From: Kitasatospora sp. A2-31
Lineage (GTDB): Bacteria; Actinomycetota; Actinomycetes; Streptomycetales; Streptomycetaceae
DNA length: 39,004 nt
Assembly (NCBI RefSeq): GCF_022288725.1
Contig: NZ_JAKNTA010000026.1
Location: 1 to 39,004, forward strand
Direction: 5' to 3'
The translations under genes and the position numbers were made by a program. Under the pieces are notes generated by a model. The model searched no databases and was not told where the DNA came from. It saw only the letters and a program-made list of their open reading frames with translations. The stretch's first letter is position 1; each line of letters opens with the position of its first letter. Positions 32,643 through 39,004 of the stretch are shown one piece after another.

Positions 32643-33851
32643 CTACGGAGCAGTGGCCGCGCGCTGCAGCCGGGCGTGGAACGTGCTCGTCGCGGACGGG
32701 TCTGCGCCGGCCGCGGAGTGGAGTCGCCGGGCGCGGGCGGCCTGGGGGTGGTCACCGAGGAGGGTGAGCTCGTGGGCGAGGAACGGCAGCAGGTCTTCGT
32801 CGCGGGGACCGACGTCGTCGAGGAGACGGATCAGGGTGCAACGGGCGAGCTCGGTGCGGCCCTGGCGGCGAGCGAGCCGGGCCCAGGTGAGGTCGGGTTC
32901 GGCGCCGGGGTCCTGGCCGTGGCTGGAGTCGTCCAAATCGCCAGCCCAGGAGCGCAGTTGTTCGGGCCGGTCGGGGAAGCCGCCGAGCAGGTCCCGGATC
33001 TCGGGATCCCGCTCGCGCAGGGAGCTCAGCAGGCGGTGGTCGGCGGGATCGCCGTACAGACCGATCAGGACGGCGGCGAGGCGGAGCTCGTCGGTCGGGC
33101 CGAACCGTGCCTCGGCGAGCAGCAGGTGACGCAGCAACGGCAGGTCGGCGGGTCGGCGGTCGTACCGGGCCGCGCGCAGCGCGGTGGCGCGGCGGGCGGG
33201 GTCGGCGGTCGCCTCGGCGCTGTCGGCGTGGCCCGCGGGACGGGCACGGAGCAGAGCGAGGTCGGCGTGCCCGGGGGCGAGGACGGTCTCGCGAAGAGGG
33301 AGGTGCGAGCGCTCGGTGAGGGGCGTGTAGGCGTTGAGCCCTTCGGCGTTCAGCAGGAGGTGGTCGGGTTCGGTGCGTCGCAGGGCACGGTGCAGCCGGC
33401 GGACCAGTTCAGCGGGCGCGATGCGGCGCAGACCGAGGGCGGCGAGCAGGCGGTCGCGGTCGGCGTCGAGGCCGGGACCGTAGTACTCGGCGAGCTCCTT
33501 CTCCGAATCGGCGATCTCGGCGGCCAGTTCGGTGTCGGTGGCGTCGGGATCGAGGTGGACGTGATCGTGCCAGCAGGGCAGGCCGATCAGGGTCTCCAGC
33601 GCCTCGTCCAGGCCGTCGGCGATCAGGCCGGCCTCACCCTCGGACCCGGCGTACAGGATCGCGCCGTCGGGACACCGGAAGTAGGTGCCGCCGGTGTCGT
33701 CGCCGGCGATCGCCGTGAGCGGCCCTCCGGACGCCAGCCGGACGGACTCGACGTGCTCGGTCCGGTCGAGGTCCAGGTTGAACGGGTAGGCCGCGAGCTC
33801 GGCGAGCTCCGGGTTCTCGCGCAGGAGGCGGAGGGCGCGGTGATCGGTCAT
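32643..33851 (-). CDS. Conserved actinobacterial hypothetical protein (HEAT/TPR-like)
   Basis: The protein has 402 residues from the ATG. The N-terminal 85 residues (TAIAGDDTGGTYFRCPDGAILYAGSEGEAGLIADGLDEALETLIGLP) look like an SMI1/KNR4-like fold with a glycine-rich core. The C-terminal half is made of alpha-helical repeats with LRH and AxxxGP turns (DLPLLRHLLLAEARFGPTDEL, DLTWARLARRQGRTELA). No enzyme motif is present. SMI1/KNR4-like folds are used by immunity proteins, which is only a loose hint. No toxin partner lies next to it. Confidence 0.6.
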   Translation of the reverse strand: MTDHRALRLLRENPELAELAAYPFNLDLDRTEHVESVRLASGGPLTAIAGDDTGGTYFRCPDGAILYAGSEGEAGLIADGLDEALETLIGLPCWHDHVHLDPDATDTELAAEIADSEKELAEYYGPGLDADRDRLLAALGLRRIAPAELVRRLHRALRRTEPDHLLLNAEGLNAYTPLTERSHLPLRETVLAPGHADLALLRARPAGHADSAEATADPARRATALRAARYDRRPADLPLLRHLLLAEARFGPTDELRLAAVLIGLYGDPADHRLLSSLRERDPEIRDLLGGFPDRPEQLRSWAGDLDDSSHGQDPGAEPDLTWARLARRQGRTELARCTLIRLLDDVGPRDEDLLPFLAHELTLLGDHPQAARARRLHSAAGADPSATSTFHARLQRAATAP

Positions 33852-34200
33852 GTCGAAGGACGCTAGCAGGCGGCTGTGACAGCCGGCCCGGGCCGACGGA
33901 TGCCCCGGTGAGGGCCGCGAACACCGGGTCGGACACTCCCCGAACGGCGCGGCACCATGGCCGTGCTCCGAGGAGCCGCCGATGCCGCGGTGATTCGCCG
34001 GCTCCTACCTGCTGCGACCGAGTCCGGGAACCGACACTCCGTCAGTCGCCAGAGGTGCGGACTTAAGGCCTGTGTCCCGGCCAGCGCGCGACCTGCAGTC
34101 GGCACCTGACGCTTGTGCACGGTTGTCAACCGGGACGGGGCGGTGGACCGGGTTCCTCCCGGCGCAGCCCGCGGTTCGTCGGCACGTCTAGGGTTACCGG
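33852..34200. other. Intergenic region without a supported gene
   Basis: Lower GC than its surroundings in parts. A minus-strand frame (about 33863-34129) exists but has no RBS or typical codon use. A TAGGGT at 34189-34194, seven bases before the next GTG, is a -10 candidate for a leaderless transcript. Confidence 0.4.
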
Positions 34201-34725
34201 GTGGACATAGCAGCAGTGGCGATTGCAGTGACCGGTGTGGCGGGGACCCTCGGGGCCGCGCTGCTCACCCAGCGGGGCGCTGACCGGGCCAAGCGGCGCG
34301 AGCTGGAACTCGGCCAGGCCCTCCAGGACGCCCGCGAGAACCTGGCCCTGCGCCGCGGGTGTTACACCCGGCTGTACCGCGATGCCCGGCAGTTCGCGAC
34401 CGCCCTCGGCCGGCACCTGCACGTGCTGCGCGACCGGAGCCCCGGTGAGGACGACGTCCGGGCGCTGGAGGAGGCCAAGGACGCGCACCGCAACCACTGG
34501 TCCGAGGCCCTGATGGTCGCACCGGACGCCGTGATAGCCCCGGGGGACACGGCGAACCAGGCACTCACCCGCGTGTACGGGATGGTCAAACGCCTGGAGC
34601 AGGGCGATGCGCGGCCCGGCGAGAGCCTGCAGTCCGCCGCGGAGGCGCAGCACGAGCTGTGGGCGTTGATCAAGGTGATGCGGCACGCGATGCGGCGCGA
34701 CCTGGGGGTGGCCGGGGAGTTCTAG
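34201..34725 (+). CDS. Conserved hypothetical with N-terminal membrane anchor
   Basis: The protein has 174 residues from a GTG. A single hydrophobic segment (about 3-22, IAAVAIAVTGVAGTLGAALL) is followed by a long charged helical region (RGADRAKRRELELGQALQDARENLALRRGCYTRLYRD). More helices lead to the end (EAQHELWALIKVMRHAMRRDLGV). The layout is a membrane-anchored coiled coil; many Streptomyces proteins of this kind have no known role. Its start lacks an RBS and follows a TAGGGT, so it is probably leaderless. Confidence 0.7.
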   Translation: MDIAAVAIAVTGVAGTLGAALLTQRGADRAKRRELELGQALQDARENLALRRGCYTRLYRDARQFATALGRHLHVLRDRSPGEDDVRALEEAKDAHRNHWSEALMVAPDAVIAPGDTANQALTRVYGMVKRLEQGDARPGESLQSAAEAQHELWALIKVMRHAMRRDLGVAGEF

Positions 34726-34827
34726 CCTGTCGGCCGAGCGGACTCCGCCTTGCGGACAGCCGGGACCGTCGTCCGCGGCTCGTAGCCGGCCGCGGCGGCC
34801 GGGTAGCGTTCGTGGGCTACCCGGGCG

Positions 34828-36105
34828 TCATGCCGCGAAGGAGCAGAGGGCCGTCAGCGCGGCGTGGACCTCCCGTTCGATCTTGGCGTAGTGACCGGGC
34901 GGGTCGCCGTACTCGGGGTGGAATCCGGACTCCTCCTCGTGCCCGGTCTCGATGGTGAAGGCGAAGACCGGCGCCCTGCCCGGGTCGTCGAACTGGCGGC
35001 GGAAGGCGTAGTCGTCGGTGGTGCCGGTGACCGGGCCGCCCAGGGGGTGGTACAGCGAGGCGCTCTGGCCGACGTCGTAGGTGGAGTGGATGCGCCGGGG
35101 GTTCGCGGCGCCGACGGTGGAGTCCACCCCCGCGCTGCGCAGGATGGCGTCGCGCATCTCACCGGCGATGGTTCCGAGGGTCTTGCGCACGAAGTGCGGT
35201 GGGGAGTCGGGCACGAACTCGCTGTAGTTGGGGCGGTTCGCCGGTAGACCGGGGCTGCCCGGACGGAGGCCGTCACGCTTTCCGGTCCAGGCGGGCGAGG
35301 AGAAGCTCATGGACGGGTCGCTGCCGTTGTCCTCGATGCCCCAGCAGAGCAGGACCTTGCGGCCGAACTGGTGGACGTCGACGAAGTACGTGGCCCTGGT
35401 GTGGTCGATCAGCCACTGCACGTTGGAGGTCTCCGGCTCGGAGGCCGCGGACGGTCCCCGATAGGTCTCGGTCCTGCTGTCCGTGGAGGCGGGGCCGTCC
35501 CGGTAGAAGGACAGGTAGACCCCCATGTCGTAGTAGTCCTCGAACTTCCAGGCGATGTCGTGGTTGCGGTTGATGTCCACTCCCACCTTGTCGGGATTGG
35601 GGTGGGGCCGCCGGTTCTTGCGCCAGCCGGCGCGGATCGGGTCGGTCGGCGGGTGCAGCTGGTCGAACAGCCGCCCGTCGGGATTGATCAACGGCGCGAC
35701 GTAGAGGTCGACACCGTTCAGGATCCGCTCCACCTCTGTCGCCGGGACGGTGAACGGAGGGTAGTCGACCGCCGGGCCGGCCGGGAGCGGCCGGCAGGAC
35801 ATCGAGGGGAAGACGATGTCGGAGCCGGTCGAGCGGCTGACCAGGATGTTCTGCGCGAAGTGGACCAGTGCGTCCGGCGGCGCCGACTCACGTGCGTGGA
35901 CACCACCGGTCAGCACCACGGCCGGACGGCCGTTCTGCGGTGCGTCCGCGATGCGGACGAAGTGGACCTCCCGGTTCTCGACGCTGCGGTTCGGGAACTC
36001 ACCGAGCGTGCAGAGGGAGGGGAAGGTGGCCGCGAGGTCGGCGAGCGCCGCCTCGATCTGGGCCGGTGTCTGGGGAACGGTCGGCGTGGCGTAGGGCGGG
36101 GGCAT
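34828..36105 (-). CDS. M14-family zinc carboxypeptidase
   Basis: The protein has 425 residues from the ATG and no signal peptide. Zinc ligands are H70 and E73 in GGVHARESAPPDALVHF and H245 in YFVDVHQFG. Arg and Asn of substrate binding lie in INPDGR and DINRNHD, and the catalytic Glu is E386 in FTIETGHEEE. This is a carboxypeptidase (A/B-type) or amide-bond peptidase of the M14 family. Secreted family members normally carry a signal and a prodomain; both are absent here. The small gene just upstream resembles that missing prodomain. Together they probably act inside the cell or by a non-classical route. Confidence 0.9.
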   Translation of the reverse strand: MPPPYATPTVPQTPAQIEAALADLAATFPSLCTLGEFPNRSVENREVHFVRIADAPQNGRPAVVLTGGVHARESAPPDALVHFAQNILVSRSTGSDIVFPSMSCRPLPAGPAVDYPPFTVPATEVERILNGVDLYVAPLINPDGRLFDQLHPPTDPIRAGWRKNRRPHPNPDKVGVDINRNHDIAWKFEDYYDMGVYLSFYRDGPASTDSRTETYRGPSAASEPETSNVQWLIDHTRATYFVDVHQFGRKVLLCWGIEDNGSDPSMSFSSPAWTGKRDGLRPGSPGLPANRPNYSEFVPDSPPHFVRKTLGTIAGEMRDAILRSAGVDSTVGAANPRRIHSTYDVGQSASLYHPLGGPVTGTTDDYAFRRQFDDPGRAPVFAFTIETGHEEESGFHPEYGDPPGHYAKIEREVHAALTALCSFAA

Positions 36106-36108
36106 CGC

Positions 36109-36387
36109 TCACACCTCCCCGCGCTCGGCACAGCCGCGGCCGATCACGGCCGACATCCGGGCGCGCTGGTCGGCGGCGCTCTCCGAGGAGAGCAGCACCG
36201 TCACCTGGGCACCCTCTGCGATCGCCGCCTCGACGGCCTGGTCGGACGCGTACGCCGCGACCTTGTACTGGTCGTCGGGCCGGGTCTCCAGGCTCGAACG
36301 CACCATGTGGAGCTCCGGCAGGCCCTGCACGGCGCGCAGGACCTCCTCGGAGCCTTCGATCTGAACGAGGCTCACGGCAAACACCAC
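36109..36387 (-). CDS. Small protein, carboxypeptidase-prodomain-like
   Basis: The protein has 92 residues from a GTG with a weak RBS. The stop is three bases before the carboxypeptidase ATG, so it is co-transcribed and probably coupled. The sequence is alternating strand-helix (VVFAVSLVQIEGSEEVLRAVQGLPELHMVRSSLETRPDDQYKVAAYASDQAVEAAIAEGAQVTVLL). It resembles the ferredoxin-like activation domain of M14 carboxypeptidases, in particular the strand-loop with A-E-G-A-Q-V-T-V. I infer a separate inhibitor or folding partner. No enzyme residue is present. Confidence 0.55.
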   Translation of the reverse strand: MVFAVSLVQIEGSEEVLRAVQGLPELHMVRSSLETRPDDQYKVAAYASDQAVEAAIAEGAQVTVLLSSESAADQRARMSAVIGRGCAERGEV

Positions 36388-36796
36388 CTTGCCGGCGGTC
36401 CCGCTCGGCGGCTGCGGTGCGTGAGCGCGGGACCGGGCCTGCCCGCCGCGTCCGGCGCCGCTTCCGGGCCCCGGTCGACCGCGCTTCGGACACACAGCGT
36501 CACCGCTGGCCCGCATCGGTCTGTGTGACAGACGGTGACAAGGACCGGAGCATCAGGGGCCGGGTTCCCGCTGTCGGGCGCGGGGAACCCACGCACACCT
36601 TCAGCCTGGCACACCGAGCCCCGGACGTAAACCGCCTTCGGACGGCCGCCGGTGCGCGGCCGGCGTCGGATCCTCCGGCCCTGCCGGCGTCCGATCCTCC
36701 GGCTCTGCCGACGTGCTTGCCGGGGTCGGGACGACGTGTCCTCCCGGCCATGGGGCATCGTCCGCCGGGGATGGCACGGAGCCGGGGGGCCCGCCC
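36388..36796. other. Intergenic region with a palindrome and repeats
   Basis: Upstream of the prodomain-like gene lies the palindrome GTCTGTGTGACAGAC (36519-36533), within 140 bases of its start. Further on, a 24-bp direct repeat (36661-36684 and 36685-36708, two mismatches) and a related third fragment lie just past the 3' end of the next gene. No coding frame is supported. Confidence 0.5.
36661..36708. repeat. 24-bp direct repeat, two copies
   Basis: CGGCGTCGGATCCTCCGGCC-type unit repeated at once, differing at two positions, about 90 bases past the stop of the next gene. Confidence 0.8.
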
Positions 36797-37384
36797 TCAG
36801 GCCTCGTTCGTCCGGACCTCCTGGAGCAGGCCCCAGGTGAAGTCGGCGGTGGCCGGGCGTGGCCGCCCGTCGTCGTCCGGGGCGGTGAAGTCGAGTTGGA
36901 AGCGGGTCGGCGCGCTGCCCTCGCGCGGCACGGCGGAGGGAAAGGCGGTCCCCAGGTCGCCGACGACGCAGCTCCACGGCGTGAGGTCCGCGAGCGTGCG
37001 CAGCACCGGTGGCGGGCTACCGGGTCCGCGCACCAGCCACTCGTTGAGCAGCGGGCTGCCGGTCTCGGCAGGGCCGAGGAGGATCTCGAAGCGCAGATTC
37101 GGCCAGAGAGGCAGGGCCCACTGCCGCGCGGTGCACGCCAGGTCCCCGATGCGGCGCGGCACGACCGCTTCCGCCGGCCCGAGCACCGCGGCGTAGCGCG
37201 CAGCGCCGCGGGGGAAGCGGGGCGCGCGGACCATCGCCTGCCAGCGCTTGTTGGCCTCTCGCATGACGGCCCGGGTGGCCCCCAGCCGGCGGACCGCCTC
37301 CTCCACCAGCTCGGGGTTGAAGTCGGCCATCCGCCGGAGCAGGACCAGCTGGAACTCGGTCGGCCCGAACGCGTTGATCGCCAT
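36797..37384 (-). CDS. Conserved Streptomyces hypothetical protein
   Basis: The protein has 195 residues, beginning MAINAFGPTEFQLVLLRRMADFNPELVEEAVRRLGATRAVMREANKRWQAMVRAPRFP, then GDLACTARQWALPLWPNLRFEILLGPAETGSPLLNEWLVR and PTRFQLDFTAPDDDGRPRPATADFTWGLLQEV. The pattern is familiar from Streptomyces genomes, always without a known role. There is no signal peptide or membrane segment. The conserved WPLPLWPxLxFE and NEWLV blocks suggest a ligand pocket. Function unknown. Confidence 0.7.
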   Translation of the reverse strand: MAINAFGPTEFQLVLLRRMADFNPELVEEAVRRLGATRAVMREANKRWQAMVRAPRFPRGAARYAAVLGPAEAVVPRRIGDLACTARQWALPLWPNLRFEILLGPAETGSPLLNEWLVRGPGSPPPVLRTLADLTPWSCVVGDLGTAFPSAVPREGSAPTRFQLDFTAPDDDGRPRPATADFTWGLLQEVRTNEA

Positions 37385-38029
37385 ACCGGCAGCCTACGGC
37401 TCGGTGGTCGGTGGCCCTGCACTGTCCGGGGCGTCTGTTGTCGGGGGCCGGGTGGGTGCCGGGCCTACTGAGCGGGGGTGGCGGGCTGGTTGTCTGGTGG
37501 TGCCGGTGGCGGCCGGTGGGTGAGTTTTCACGGGGCGGTGGGTTCGTCGGGTTCTGATGGTGGCCGGGCCTTGGGTCCGGTCGGGCCTTGGGTCCGGCTG
37601 GGCGGGGGTGTGGGTCGGGCTGGGGTGTCGGTTCTGTCGCTTGTCCGTGCCCGTTCACGCCGCTGGTGGAGACCGGTACCGATTCTTTCCCTCGGGCGAG
37701 CGCCGTTGTCGAGCGTAACGCCGCCACCGCGTCATGACCGGCCCCGGTCCGGGTTACCGGGCCGAGGCCGCCGGGTTCCTCCGAGGCCCGTGCGGCTTCC
37801 CCGCCTCGGCCGTTGAGCACGTCGAGCAGGCAGTGAACGGCCGCGTCGGCTTCGATACCTTGGTGGAGTGGGTCGTCGGTCTTCTTGGAGGTCCTCCTTG
37901 TCGCCGGGTGGGGCTGACGTGGCGTCACTGTCTCGTGGTCGGTGTGGGGCTCCATGGTGTCCGCCCGGCCGCGTTCAGCCGGGCGCGGCGATCGGGCGGG
38001 TCATGGGCGGGCGTTCTTGACGAACTCCC
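37385..38029. other. Gene-poor region with repeats and debris
   Basis: No gene with a credible start and codon bias. A 17-bp tandem repeat (CGGGCCTTGGGTCCGGT, 37565-37581 and 37582-37598) is present. Towards the right the minus strand reads REFVKNARP then a stop, which does not match the transposase and may be the tail of another decayed gene. Confidence 0.45.
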
Positions 38030-38656
38030 GCCGCCCAGGCGGGGCGCGTCGTAGCCGGCGTCCGCGCCGACGAGCAGGTCCGGTTCACCGGGCTGCCATT
38101 GTCCGGCCGAGATCATCCGCTCGACCAGGTCGCGTAGTTGCTGTGCGGTGGCCTGGGCCGCGTCGTCCCCTGGCGTCAGCCGGATCGCGTCCAGCGGTGC
38201 GGTCCACGAGCTGCGGCCGGGCTCAAGTGCGGTGATGACCGAGTAGGGCCGGCCCGGGACGGGGATGTGCTGGTCCTTGCCCCGTCCGTAGGTGCACAGG
38301 GTCCGCTCCGGCGAGGTGTGGGCGTCGGGCTGCAGCCAGCAGGTGATGTCGACGGCCAGGACAAGCCGGCCGTCCACTGCGCGGGGCAGCGGCACGGTCG
38401 CCAGCGCCCACCGCAGCCCATCGATGTCCAGGCGGCCGCAGGCCAGGGCGTCGTAGGGCCTGCCGTGGCCTCGCCGGTGCTCGCCCACCAGCGAGAGTTC
38501 CACCAGCGACCGGACCGGTCCGTCGGCGCACAGCACCGCGTCGGCCAGCTCGAACAGGGCATCTCCCCGCCGGATCAAGCAGTCGTAGAACTCCCCTCGG
38601 AAGCATGACAGTTCAGCGAATGCGTCCCGTCGGACGTTGTCCTGCAGCAGACTCAT
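38030..38656 (-). pseudogene. Truncated NF041680/IS701-like transposase
   Basis: The minus-strand frame from the ATG at 38656 reads MSLLQDNVRRDAFAELSCFRGEFYDC, then VLCADGPVRSLVELSLVGEHRRGHG and DITCWLQPDAHTSPERTLCTYGRGKDQHIPVPGRPYSVI, and ADAGYDAPRL near the end. This is the N-terminal 40 percent or so of the NF041680 putative transposase family. After the DAGYD motif it turns into unrelated sequence with an early stop, so the rest is deleted. Relatives have LCHTYGRG where this has LCTYGRG, a small in-frame loss. The element is dead. Confidence 0.75.
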
Positions 38657-38832
38657 CCCCACGGCCTTCGTACCCAGACGAAGGCCGCTTCCCTGTGCGG
38701 CGGATACTGGTATGAGTGATCAAGTTCGACGGCTCGTTCGAGGCGATTGCTTAAAGATCAAGCTAGGGCGTGTATCGAAAGCACGGACAGGCCGGGCGGG
38801 GTGATGTCCCGGTCCGGCCCGTCCGCTCTCTG
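38657..38832. other. Upstream part and probable end of the truncated transposon
   Basis: A short AT-rich stretch (GATTGCTTAAAGATCAAGCTAG, 38748-38769 or so) upstream of the transposase is the kind of end sequence I associate with this element type, but I could not find its partner. No gene lies here. Confidence 0.35.
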
Positions 38833-39004
38833 CTAAAGGTCCTGATACTGGTGTGTCGTGTGCGTGGGTGTGTAGCCGAGACCGTCGTTGACCCGTCGCA
38901 TGTGCGCGTTGCTGTCGGCGGTGTCGGTCAGGAGGTCACCGAGGTCCGGATAGTCCCTGTGGGCCTGTCGGATCGACTCGGCCTTCATCCATCGGCCGAG
39001 GCCG
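38833..39004 (-). CDS. GNAT acetyltransferase, 3' end only
   Basis: The reading frame is open into the window edge on the minus strand and ends at a TAG. The visible end reads GLGRWMKAESIRQAHRDYPDLGDLL, then ADSNAHMRRVNDGLGYTPTHTTHQYQDL. This matches the C-terminal GNAT pattern of N-x2-M-x2-V-N-x2-L-G-Y. The acetyl-CoA loop and the start lie outside the window. Acceptor unknown. Confidence 0.75.
   Translation of the reverse strand, partial: GLGRWMKAESIRQAHRDYPDLGDLLTDTADSNAHMRRVNDGLGYTPTHTTHQYQDL

Noticed and set aside
33863..34129. Minus-strand 88-residue frame
   Set aside because: No RBS, no typical codon use and no family pattern; left as intergenic.

Overview
The window is high-GC actinomycete chromosome, most likely Streptomycetaceae (Streptomyces or Kitasatospora). 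The evidence is the strong third-position GC bias, GTG starts, purine-rich or absent leaders, and a gene set typical of that group (Rpf-like secreted lysozyme fold, HelD-like HelR, ROK repressor, class-type xylose isomerase, secreted GH20 with a ricin-type domain). I found no tRNA, rRNA, CRISPR array or biosynthetic cluster.

Layout. 1-2850: the 3' end of a nucleotidyltransferase-like gene, scraps of decayed genes, an IS982-family element whose transposase carries two single-base deletions, and a membrane-anchored NPCBM-like protein whose stop codon lies in the IS terminal repeat. 2851-6815: xylose module, with xylA divergent from xylB and a ROK repressor gene translationally close behind xylB. 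6884-11172: a small P-loop kinase, a DUF318-type permease, an Rpf-like secreted protein with a readable promoter, a GNAT and a VOC protein. 11446-14505: pntA-pntB transhydrogenase. 14786-17749: an Lsr2-reminiscent small protein, then a rifamycin-associated element (RAE) and helR. 17881-20214: PiT phosphate transporter with a small membrane partner, and a metallo-beta-lactamase-fold hydrolase. 20313-22562: TetR repressor divergent from an FAD monooxygenase, with two matching operators. 22664-23277: Fic-like toxin/RHH antitoxin pair. 23663-28338: a conserved hypothetical, a DUF1254/DUF1214 protein, a GAP/LysE-like membrane protein, a NUDIX hydrolase and a YbaK-type deacylase. 28728-31040: secreted beta-N-acetylhexosaminidase with a DasR-like site upstream. 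31300-31862: PemK/MazF-like toxin-antitoxin pair. 32087-37384: a small secreted protein, conserved hypotheticals, and an M14 carboxypeptidase coupled to a small prodomain-like gene. 37385-39004: repeats, a truncated NF041680-type transposase and the 3' end of a GNAT gene.

How the parts work together. The xyl genes form a self-contained, repressor-controlled pentose entry route. helR with its RAE is a recognisable rifamycin-protection unit. About 3 kb away lies a repressor-controlled FAD monooxygenase of the fold that includes rifampicin monooxygenases, but without an RAE, so any functional link is speculative. Two toxin-antitoxin pairs share the same design (antitoxin first, 4-base GTGA overlap, palindromes at the promoter). 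Several short tandem repeats lie just at or after stop codons. Mobile-element debris sits at both ends of the window, so the edges look like accessory DNA around a mostly ordinary core.
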